DNA of 64,000 bases from positions 3,348,001 through 3,412,000 of the forward strand of contig NZ_OX419519.1 of assembly GCF_948472415.1 (NCBI RefSeq), given 5' to 3'. Each line of letters begins with the position of its first letter. Position 1 is the first letter of the stretch. Positions 57,626 through 64,000 of this stretch are shown here, piece after piece. Position numbers and translations under genes: made by a program. The notes beneath the pieces were generated by a model. It saw only the letters and a list, made by a program, of their open reading frames with translations. It was not told the DNA's origin and ran no database searches. The stretch is from Kitasatospora fiedleri (GTDB lineage: Bacteria > Actinomycetota > Actinomycetes > Streptomycetales > Streptomycetaceae).

Positions 57626-58912
57626 TCAGCCGAGCGGGGCGTACTCGGCCCGATGGGCGGCCAGCACCCGTTCGGCGAGCTCGGCGCAGTGCGCCGGGTC
57701 CTCGCCGGCCAGCAGGAACGTCAGGACGCCGTACGGGCGGTCCGGGTGCAGTTCGGCGCCGGGGGCGAAGCGGGTCTTGCAGAACACCAGCTCCGGGAAG
57801 GCCGCCAGCAGTTCCTCGCGCGGGGTCTGCCGGACCAGGGTGACCGCCTCGGCGGGCGGCGGCACCGAGCGGTACAGCGCGTGGCGGACGGCCCGGTAGT
57901 CGCCCTCGGCCGGGCGGCCGAGCGCCAGCCGGACGACGTCGGCCGCGATGTCGGTGTCGGCGCAGGCCCGCAGCAGGTGGCCGATCGGGCCGCCGAGCCG
58001 GGCGTTCAGCTCGATGCAGGCGGGCCCGTCCGGGGTGAGCTTGAGCTCCAGGTGGGTGGCGCCCCAGCGGATGCCCATCGCCGCGATGACCCGCCCGGCG
58101 TGCTCCAGCACCTGGCGGCGGCGCTCCTCGGGCAGCGAGGTGGGCATCAGGTGGCCGGTCTCCACGAACGCGTCGAGCGGGAGCTTGTCGGTGATCGCGA
58201 CGTGCCGGACCCGGCCGTCCTCGACCAGCGACTCGACGCTGACGTAGTCGCCGAACCCGGGCCGCCCGTACCAGTCGTCGCCGACCAGCAGCTGCTCCAG
58301 GACGAACCGCGGCTCCGGGTCGAACAGCGGGGAGGTGCGGTAGGCGTCCAGGGCGGCGCGCAGCCGCTCCCGCAGCTCGGCCTCGTCGTGGACCTTGGCG
58401 ACCAGGAAGCTGGCCGCGCCGTGCACCGGCTTGAGCACCGCGGGGAAGCCCACCTCGGCGGCGGCCTCCGCGAGGTCGGCCTCGCAGGTGACCTCCCGGA
58501 AGCGGATCTTCTCGACGCCCGCCTCCCGCAGCCGGCGGCGCTGCGCCAGCTTGGACTGCGCGGTGCGGACCGCCTCCGGCGGGTTGCCGGGCAGGCCCAG
58601 GCGCCGCTGGGCCTCGGCCTGGGCCACGATCAGCGGCTCGCCGAAGGTGGCGACGCCGTGCACCGGGCGGCGGGCGTGCAGCTCCGCCAGCAGGTCGGGG
58701 ACGGCCAGGTGGTCGGCGACGGTCAGCCACTCGCCGGTGCAGCCGGCGCTCCAGGCCGTGCGCAGCGCCTGCGCCGCGGCGGCGGACGGGCCGCCCTGGT
58801 ACCAGACCACGCTGATCTCGGAGGTCACCCGCCGGGCGGAGGCCAGCGCGGCGTCCGGGGAGATGCCGCCGGCGCCCAGCAGCAGCACCAGGTGCGGGTC
58901 GGGGGCGCTCAC
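57626..58912 (-). CDS. ATP-grasp ligase of the phosphonate operon
   Basis: GTG 58912 overlaps the TGA of the upstream gene by 4 bases (GTGA), and the protein has 428 residues. It has an N-terminal Rossmann-like half (HLVLLLGAGGISPDAAL). The ATP-grasp core has VGFPAVLKPVHGAASFLVAKV (near 155), FVLEQLLVGDDW (near 215) and the metal-site CIELNARLGGPIGHLLRA (near 300). The C-terminal domain resembles that of amino-acid ligases such as L-amino-acid alpha-ligases. By context it may join phosphonoacetate, or a derivative, to an amino acid or another nucleophile; this is inference. Confidence 0.85.
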   Translation of the reverse strand: MSAPDPHLVLLLGAGGISPDAALASARRVTSEISVVWYQGGPSAAAAQALRTAWSAGCTGEWLTVADHLAVPDLLAELHARRPVHGVATFGEPLIVAQAEAQRRLGLPGNPPEAVRTAQSKLAQRRRLREAGVEKIRFREVTCEADLAEAAAEVGFPAVLKPVHGAASFLVAKVHDEAELRERLRAALDAYRTSPLFDPEPRFVLEQLLVGDDWYGRPGFGDYVSVESLVEDGRVRHVAITDKLPLDAFVETGHLMPTSLPEERRRQVLEHAGRVIAAMGIRWGATHLELKLTPDGPACIELNARLGGPIGHLLRACADTDIAADVVRLALGRPAEGDYRAVRHALYRSVPPPAEAVTLVRQTPREELLAAFPELVFCKTRFAPGAELHPDRPYGVLTFLLAGEDPAHCAELAERVLAAHRAEYAPLG

Positions 58913-59958
58913 CGGGTGCCGGCCGGGACGGCGCGGGCGGGCAGCGCGGGCAGCAGCAGGCCGGTGACCAGGCGGTCCAGGTCCCGCTCGTCGTGCGGGT
59001 CGACCAGCTCGACGCCCATGCCCCTGCCGACCCGTTCCCGGGCGGCCATCACGTTGCGGTGCGGGACGCCGTGCACCGGCGGGATGGTGATGCCGTTGCG
59101 GGTCAGCCAGGTGTCCGCGCCGAGCGAGGCCATGGTGTCGGAGGGCACCAGGACCAGCGCCCGGGCCGCGGCGACCAGGCCGGGGTCGCGCAGGATGTCC
59201 GGGATGCCGGCGCCCCACAGGTCGCCGCCGAGTTCGGCGACGACGATCTCGGCGCCCTGCCCGGTCAGCCGGGCCGCCAGGTGCCGGGCCGCGCCGACCA
59301 CGGTGTCCGCGGTGTGGCCGTAGGTGGTGGCCAGGCCCGCGTCCACGAAGTCGGCGGCGCAGTGGGCGCCCGCGTCGGCGAGGGTCAGCAGGTCGCGGAG
59401 CCGGCCGGTGCCGGCCAGCTTGGTGACGCCCACCCGCACCCCGTACCGGGCGGCCAGGTGGTGCACCAGCGCCGCGGCGAAGGTGGTCTTGCCGACCTCG
59501 GCGGCGGTGCCGCCGACGAACACCACCGGGGTGGCCGGGGCCTCGGTCGCGGCCTGCCGGCGCAGGCTCAGCACCCGTCCGTCCGGGCCGGCGGCGAGGC
59601 CGGTCAGCTCCAGCGCGGTGGCCGTGCCCAGCGAGGACGGGGAGGAGGCCGCGATGCCGACCACCCCGCCCACCGCCAGCAGGTCGGCGGGGGTGCCGGC
59701 CTTGACGGCCAGGCCGTCCTCGGGCAGGCCGCCGTAGATCGACGTGGTGGAGTGGCGGTCGCCCAGCACGCCGACGACCTCGTCGCCGACCCGGATGCGG
59801 ACGTCCCGGCCGTGGACGTTCTCGACCCGCGGGTAGGCGCCGACCCGGACCACCCGGGCGATCACCAGGTCACCGGCGCGGCCGGTGCCCTCGACGGCCG
59901 TCAGCCGCTCCGGCAGCTCCTGCGCACCACGGGTGCAGCTCGTGATTACCGTGCTCAT
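58909..59958 (-). CDS. P-loop NTPase with unusual N-terminal domain, phosphonate operon
   Basis: This 349-residue protein has a C-terminal half containing a Walker A loop, VVFVGGTAAEVGKTTFAAAL, near residue 145. VAELGGDLWGAGIPDIL follows in the Walker B position, and VGVTKLAGTG, like the dethiobiotin-synthetase/MobB type of P-loop enzymes. The N-terminal 120 residues (RAGDLVIARVVRVGAYPRVE, VGDEVVGVLGDRHST) look like a small beta-barrel unrelated to those. I do not recognise a characterised homologue. It may activate a carboxylate or phosphonate by phosphorylation, or carry a substrate. It is coupled to the ATP-grasp gene downstream. Confidence 0.7.
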   Translation of the reverse strand: MSTVITSCTRGAQELPERLTAVEGTGRAGDLVIARVVRVGAYPRVENVHGRDVRIRVGDEVVGVLGDRHSTTSIYGGLPEDGLAVKAGTPADLLAVGGVVGIAASSPSSLGTATALELTGLAAGPDGRVLSLRRQAATEAPATPVVFVGGTAAEVGKTTFAAALVHHLAARYGVRVGVTKLAGTGRLRDLLTLADAGAHCAADFVDAGLATTYGHTADTVVGAARHLAARLTGQGAEIVVAELGGDLWGAGIPDILRDPGLVAAARALVLVPSDTMASLGADTWLTRNGITIPPVHGVPHRNVMAARERVGRGMGVELVDPHDERDLDRLVTGLLLPALPARAVPAGTR

Positions 59959-60010
59959 GTCTCTTTCCAGGATGGTGAGTTGGCGGGAAGTGGACCGAAC
60001 CTGGTTCGGA

Positions 60011-60868
60011 TCACTGGATGTTGACGCTCCAGATGGTGCGCGGATTGACCTCGGTCCGGCCGTCGGCGGCGGTCCGCGCCGCCACCACGTGCTGCCGGCC
60101 GTGCCCGTGGCGGTCGTTGTCGATGATCACGACGTCGCCCGCGCGCATCAGGTAGACCTGCTGGAGGGCCGGGTCGTTGGCGGCGGCGTGGAAGCGCTCG
60201 ACCGCCTCGAACCAGCGCTCGCCGCCCTCGATCTCCCCGGCGGCCTTGCGCAGCCGCCCGAGGTCCTGCGGCAGCCGGGCCGCGCAGTCGTCCGCCACCG
60301 GGGTGTACCGGGGGGTGCCGGGCAGGTAGAGGAAGGGCAGCTCGGAGGGGGCCTCGTCGAGGTGCGAGGCGGGGAAGCTCATCGCGAGGCCGGTGAGCTG
60401 CCGCAGGTCCTCGGCCCAGTGCTCGGGGTGGCGCTCGCGCAGCGCGGCCAGCACGTCGCCCCAGCGCACCAGCAGGGACTCCCCGTTGCGGCCGGGCTCG
60501 AAGCCCTGCCAGCCCGGGTCGGCCATCAGCATGGCCAGGTACAGCGGGCGGCGCCGGGCGAAGGAGCGGCCCGAGTGCATGGGCAGCGAGCCGGCCTTCT
60601 CCTGGACCCGCTCGACCCCCTCGGCCTGCGGCGCCCGGCAGCGGACCACGTTGATCGCCTCGTGCAGCGCGTACGCGGCCTTGGTCGAGCCGGCCGCGTA
60701 GTTGGGGCACAGCTCGCCGAGCCGGGACAGCAGGGCGATGTAGCGGTCCACCTCGATCGGGAAGTTGCGGAGGTAGGCGAGCCGGTGCGCGGCGACCGAG
60801 GCGAGGGCGGCGGCCTCGATCTCCTCGGCGGAGCGGCCGGAACAGTCGATGGCGAATTCTTCGAACAC
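60011..60868 (-). CDS. TauD/TfdA-like Fe(II)/2-oxoglutarate enzyme with HSG in place of HXD/E
   Basis: GTG 60868 follows CAGGAG and gives 285 residues. The jelly-roll family pattern is clear: LPMHSGRSF in the facial-triad position (His98-Ser99-Gly100), then GDVVIIDNDRHGHGR with the distal His256, and Arg277 in NPRTIW as 2-oxoglutarate ligand. TauD has H99-X-D101, H255 and R266, so the spacing agrees. The acidic iron ligand is replaced by glycine, confirmed in the codons CAC TCG GGC. This HXG change is the hallmark of radical Fe/2OG halogenases (SyrB2, WelO5, BesD types), where chloride takes the open site. It could also be an inactive or non-halogenating enzyme. The substrate is probably a phosphonate intermediate or an amino acid. 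Confidence 0.8.
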   Translation of the reverse strand: MFEEFAIDCSGRSAEEIEAAALASVAAHRLAYLRNFPIEVDRYIALLSRLGELCPNYAAGSTKAAYALHEAINVVRCRAPQAEGVERVQEKAGSLPMHSGRSFARRRPLYLAMLMADPGWQGFEPGRNGESLLVRWGDVLAALRERHPEHWAEDLRQLTGLAMSFPASHLDEAPSELPFLYLPGTPRYTPVADDCAARLPQDLGRLRKAAGEIEGGERWFEAVERFHAAANDPALQQVYLMRAGDVVIIDNDRHGHGRQHVVAARTAADGRTEVNPRTIWSVNIQ

Positions 60869-60893
60869 GGGTGCTGGCTCCTGGGACGGGGGG

Positions 60894-61289
60894 TCAGGTG
60901 CGGCGGACCAGGTGGTGCGCGCCGAGCAGGGCGAGCAGGGCGTCGACCGTGGGCGCGGGGCCGGGCCCGGCGGCCGGGGCGAGGAAGGCGGTGCCGGACA
61001 GCCGGTGGCGCTCGCGCACCTCGGCCAGCCCGGACGGCTCGGGGCCGGCGCCGGCCACCACCGCCAGGACCCCGTTGCGGGCGAGGATCTCGGCCACCAT
61101 CCCGGTGCGCCGGACGGCCCCGGCCGGGTCCTCCCCCGGCAGCGGCGGGAACACCGGGAGGAACTCGGCCCGGCGGTGGTGCCCGGTGCGCAGCAGCGCG
61201 GCGAGCTCCGCCCCGGCGTCGTGCTCCCGGGCGTCCGCCAGCCAGAGGGTCGCGCCCGGCAGGCAGGTGCAGACGGGGGCCGGCCTCAT
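60894..61289 (-). CDS. Degenerate APS kinase-like protein (P-loop lost)
   Basis: This 131-residue protein is shorter than APS kinases (about 200). GATLWLADAREHDAGAELAAL aligns with the start of adenylylsulfate kinase, but the Gly-X4-Gly-Lys-Ser/Thr loop is gone. RRTGMVAEILARNGVLAVVAGAGP and VRERHRLSGTAFLA match the family's substrate-binding helix and following strand. It probably cannot bind ATP in the usual way and may serve as an APS-binding or regulatory partner for CysDN. The ATG overlaps the antiporter stop (ATGA). Confidence 0.65.
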   Translation of the reverse strand: MRPAPVCTCLPGATLWLADAREHDAGAELAALLRTGHHRRAEFLPVFPPLPGEDPAGAVRRTGMVAEILARNGVLAVVAGAGPEPSGLAEVRERHRLSGTAFLAPAAGPGPAPTVDALLALLGAHHLVRRT

Positions 61290-62608
61290 GCCGCACCCGC
61301 CCGGACCGCGACGGGCTCCCCGGCCACCGGCCGGTCCGTCGCCAACTGCCCCCGGGAGACCGCCCGTTCGAGCCAGCCGCCGGCCATCAGCGAGGTGACG
61401 ACCGCGGTCAGCACCAGGGTGGTGAACAGCGTCGCGTTGATGATGTCCGCGTCGTACGCCAGCGTGGCCAGGACGATGCCCGGGCCGCCCCGGGCGTTCA
61501 TCGCCACCGCCAGGTTGGCCGAGCGCACCGGCGGACAGCCCGACCAGCGGGCCCCCGCGTACACGCTGCCCGCCTTCACCACGCAGGCGAAGGCGATGAA
61601 CAGCACGGTGAGCAGCGGGTCGAAGGAGTGCACCAGGTCGAGCTTCAGGCCCACCACGGCGAAGTACACCGGGATGAAGAAGTTCGCGGCGAAGGCGTGC
61701 ACCGCCCGCGCGGGCTCCTCCCCCGCGCCCCGCACCGCCCCGCCCCAGCCGGCCACCAGGCCGACCAGGAAGGCACCGTACATCGGGGTGATCCCGGCGA
61801 ACAGGCAGCCCGCGGACGCCGCCAGCACCGCCGACAGCTGGACGGCCACCCCGCCCGCCCGGCGACCCGCGGTGGCCGTCCGGCGGCGCACCGCCACCCC
61901 GACCGCCGCCATCAGCGCGAACAGCACCACCGGCGCCAGTGCGTGGTAGGCCAGCGCGGCCGGGCCGTCGCCGACCCCGAGCAGCGCCGCCGCCCCGAAG
62001 CTGTCGTGCCGCCCGTCGTTCACCATGCCGAGCGCCACCGAGATCACCACGTTGAGCGCGATGTCCTCCAGGACCGCCACCGAGAGCACCACCCGGGCGA
62101 AGTCGGTGCCGAGGATGCCCAGGTCGAGCATGATCCGGGAGATCACCGGAATGCTGGTGATCGCCACCGCGCAGGCCAGCACCAGGGTCAGCGCCGCCCG
62201 GTCCCCCGCCGGGCCGACCACCCGCCCCAGGTCGAGGAACGGCGCGAGCCCCAGCCCGAAGGCGAACGGCACCACCATCCCGACCACGGCCACCAGGCCC
62301 ACCGTCCGGCCGTCGCGCCGGGAGAACACCGCCCGCATCTGCGCCCCGGCCAGGAACATCAGCAGCAGCGTGCCGAGCTGGTAGACCAGCGCCAGCCCGG
62401 ACGCCGCCGGACCGGTCCGCGGGAACAGCCAGCCCTGGGCGTGCGGGGCCAGCAGGCCGAACAGCGAGGGCCCGAACAACAGACCCCCGACGATCTCACC
62501 GATCACCGGGGGTTGGCGGAAGCGGGCGAACACCCTGCCCAGCAGGTGCGCCGACATCAGCAGCAGCACCAGTCCGGCCAGCAGCCGGAACAGATCGACG
62601 TCAGGCAT
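61286..62608 (-). CDS. CPA2-family cation/proton antiporter
   Basis: This 440-residue membrane protein has about 12-13 helices. Typical KefB/NapA-like elements are PPVIGEIVGGLLFGPSLFGLL near residue 32, ACAVAITSIPVISRIMLDLG near 145, GITPMYGAFLVGLVAGW and AVAMNARGGPGIVLATLAYD near 385. No RCK/TrkA regulatory domain is attached. Within the operon it overlaps cysN (8 bases) and the APS kinase-like gene (4 bases). It may export the product, balance ions for sulfate uptake, or give self-protection; the sequence does not say which. Confidence 0.85.
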   Translation of the reverse strand: MPDVDLFRLLAGLVLLLMSAHLLGRVFARFRQPPVIGEIVGGLLFGPSLFGLLAPHAQGWLFPRTGPAASGLALVYQLGTLLLMFLAGAQMRAVFSRRDGRTVGLVAVVGMVVPFAFGLGLAPFLDLGRVVGPAGDRAALTLVLACAVAITSIPVISRIMLDLGILGTDFARVVLSVAVLEDIALNVVISVALGMVNDGRHDSFGAAALLGVGDGPAALAYHALAPVVLFALMAAVGVAVRRRTATAGRRAGGVAVQLSAVLAASAGCLFAGITPMYGAFLVGLVAGWGGAVRGAGEEPARAVHAFAANFFIPVYFAVVGLKLDLVHSFDPLLTVLFIAFACVVKAGSVYAGARWSGCPPVRSANLAVAMNARGGPGIVLATLAYDADIINATLFTTLVLTAVVTSLMAGGWLERAVSRGQLATDRPVAGEPVAVRAGAA

Positions 62609-63887
62609 GGCGGGTCCATTCCTCCGCGGTCGAACCGGCCATGCCGGCGGTGAGGGTGGTGCCGTCGGTCGGGTCGATCAGGATGAACGAGCCGGTGCGG
62701 CGGTTGGTGGTGTAGTCGTCCAGGGCCAGGGGTTCGGCGGTGCGCAGGAGTACGTGGCCGATGTCGTTGACGTGCAGTCCGTCGGTGGCGGGGCGCTGGT
62801 GGAGGGTGTCGATGTCGATGCGGTAGCCGATGTCCTTGACGAGGGCACGCACGGTGCGGGTGGTGTGTTTGAGGAGCACTTTGGCGCCGACGTGCAGGGG
62901 GCGTTCGTTGAGGTGGCAGACGGTGGCCTCGACGTCCTTGGTGGGGGCGGGGGGCCGGCCGGCCGCGATCAGGTCGCCGCGGGAGATGTCGATGTCGTCC
63001 GCGAGGCGGACCGTCACCGACTGCGGGGCCCAGGCGATCTCGGTGGGGGTGCCGAGCGCGTCGATCGCCGCGACGGTGGTGGTGTGGCCCGAGGGCAGCA
63101 CCGTCACCGCGTCACCGACGCGCAGGACGCCGGAGGCCAGCTGGCCGGCATAGCCGCGGTAGTCGTGGAACTCCTCGCTCTGCGGCCGGATCACGTACTG
63201 GACCGGGAAGCGGGCCGGCTCGGCGGCCGGGTCGATGCCGACGGGCACGGTCTCCAGGTGCTCCAGCAGGGTGGGGCCGCCGTACCAGTCCATCGCGGCC
63301 GAGGGCTCGACCACGTTGTCGCCGGCCAGCGCCGAGATCGGGATGGCGACGACGTCCTTGACGCCGAGCGAGGCGGCGTAGGCGGTGAACTGTTCGGCGA
63401 TGGTCGCGAAGACGGGTTCGGCGTAGTCGACGAGGTCCATCTTGTTGACGGCCAGCACCACGTGCGGGACGCGCAGCAGGGCGGCGACCGCGGCGTGGCG
63501 GCGGGTCTGCTCGACCACGCCGTTGCGGGCGTCGACGAGGACGACGGCGAGTTCGGCGGTGGAGGCGCCGGTGACCATGTTGCGGGTGTACTGCACGTGG
63601 CCGGGGGTGTCGGCGAGGATGAAGCGGCGTCGGGTGGTGGCGAAGTAGCGGTAGGCGACGTCGATGGTGATGCCCTGTTCGCGTTCGGCGCGCAGGCCGT
63701 CGGTGAGCAGCGCCAGGTCGGGGGCCTCCTGGCCGCGGCGGCGCGAGGCGTGCTCGACGGCCTCCAGTTGGTCGGCGAGCACGGATTTGGAGTCGTGCAG
63801 CAGCCGGCCCACCAGGGTGGACTTGCCGTCGTCCACGGACCCGGCGGTGGCGAAGCGCAGCAGCGAGGCGGTGGTCTGTGTCGTCAT
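62601..63887 (-). CDS. cysN: Sulfate adenylyltransferase subunit 1 (GTPase)
   Basis: CysN is the GTPase subunit that drives synthesis of adenosine 5'-phosphosulfate by CysD. The 428-residue protein has the G1 loop AGSVDDGKSTLVGRLL near residue 15, G3 DTPGHVQYTRNM near 95 and G4 NKMDLV near 148. EF-Tu-like domains 2 and 3 follow. No APS kinase domain is fused at the C-terminus. Located in a phosphonate operon rather than a cys locus, it is probably dedicated to the pathway. Confidence 0.95.
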   Translation of the reverse strand: MTTQTTASLLRFATAGSVDDGKSTLVGRLLHDSKSVLADQLEAVEHASRRRGQEAPDLALLTDGLRAEREQGITIDVAYRYFATTRRRFILADTPGHVQYTRNMVTGASTAELAVVLVDARNGVVEQTRRHAAVAALLRVPHVVLAVNKMDLVDYAEPVFATIAEQFTAYAASLGVKDVVAIPISALAGDNVVEPSAAMDWYGGPTLLEHLETVPVGIDPAAEPARFPVQYVIRPQSEEFHDYRGYAGQLASGVLRVGDAVTVLPSGHTTTVAAIDALGTPTEIAWAPQSVTVRLADDIDISRGDLIAAGRPPAPTKDVEATVCHLNERPLHVGAKVLLKHTTRTVRALVKDIGYRIDIDTLHQRPATDGLHVNDIGHVLLRTAEPLALDDYTTNRRTGSFILIDPTDGTTLTAGMAGSTAEEWTRHA

Positions 63888-63889
63888 GG

Positions 63890-64000
63890 TTAGAAGTACC
63901 CCTCGCGCTTGCGGTCCTCCATGGCGGCCTCGGACATCTTGTCGTCGGCGCGCGTCGCCCCTCGTTCGGTGAGGCGGGAGGCGGCGATCTCGGTGATCAC
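63890..64000 (-). CDS. cysD: Sulfate adenylyltransferase subunit 2 (partial, C-terminus only)
   Basis: The last 36 codons are present, ending at TAA 63890-63892, with the typical CysD C-terminus: SRLTERGATRADDK, then MEDRKREGYF. The gene runs off the right edge. It precedes cysN by 2 bases on the same strand, as usual for CysDN. Confidence 0.93.
   Translation of the reverse strand: MITEIAASRLTERGATRADDKMSEAAMEDRKREGYF

Overview
The window is very GC-rich, densely coded DNA from an actinobacterium, almost certainly of the family Streptomycetaceae (Streptomyces or Kitasatospora). The basis is the third-position GC bias, frequent GTG starts, and the gene order panC-panD-nadB-nadC-coaX-(hypothetical)-lysS-lsr2-clpC. 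That order parallels the Rv3603c-Rv3596c block of Mycobacterium tuberculosis. No rRNA, tRNA or CRISPR array was seen. The left end cuts a large secreted protein and the right end cuts cysD.

Layout. (1) 1-8.7 kb: a secreted cysteine-rich protein, a Ppx/GppA phosphatase, and a polymorphic-toxin locus. The toxin locus has a WXG100-like protein, a 1091-residue toxin with a papain-fold deamidase-type tip, and a composite immunity-like protein coupled to the toxin stop codon. (2) 8.8-14 kb: a cysteine-cluster protein, an orphan NuoD with an adjacent MidA-family methyltransferase, and a NarL-type two-component pair whose regulator is frameshifted in this sequence. (3) 14-27.8 kb: a core metabolism block for pantothenate, NAD and CoA, then lysS, a BlaI-like regulator, a short N-acetylglutamate synthase, lsr2 and clpC. 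(4) 28-45.7 kb: an immune inhibitor A metalloprotease, a threonine aldolase-like enzyme, an M23 peptidase, a TetR/MFS pair with a long inverted repeat, mutY, a rhomboid, disA, radA, a sigma/anti-sigma/BACON membrane protein, a DUF1254 protein and a reductase. (5) 45.7-54 kb: an accessory stretch with an SDR/TetR pair, two MITE-like elements, a family 2B encapsulin (EshA-like) followed by a polyprenyl synthase, an ATP-grasp enzyme, ogt and a ClC channel. (6) 54-64 kb: one unbroken minus-strand operon for a phosphonate natural product.

The phosphonate operon reads cysD-cysN-CPA2 antiporter-degenerate APS kinase-TauD-like protein-P-loop protein-ATP-grasp-decarboxylase alpha-decarboxylase beta-pepM-aldehyde dehydrogenase. 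The last four genes encode PEP to phosphonopyruvate to phosphonoacetaldehyde to (probably) phosphonoacetate. The ATP-grasp enzyme could then form an amide or ester. The TauD-like protein has His-Ser-Gly where the family has His-X-Asp/Glu, the change known from Fe/2-oxoglutarate halogenases. The sulfate-activation genes in the same operon suggest an unusual sulfur- or halogen-bearing phosphonate. The encapsulin/prenyl synthase pair is a second attractive system.

Two genes (response regulator; hypothetical before lysS) each lack one base in the same 12-base context and reading phase. This looks more like a motif-linked sequencing error than biology, but it needs read-level checking.
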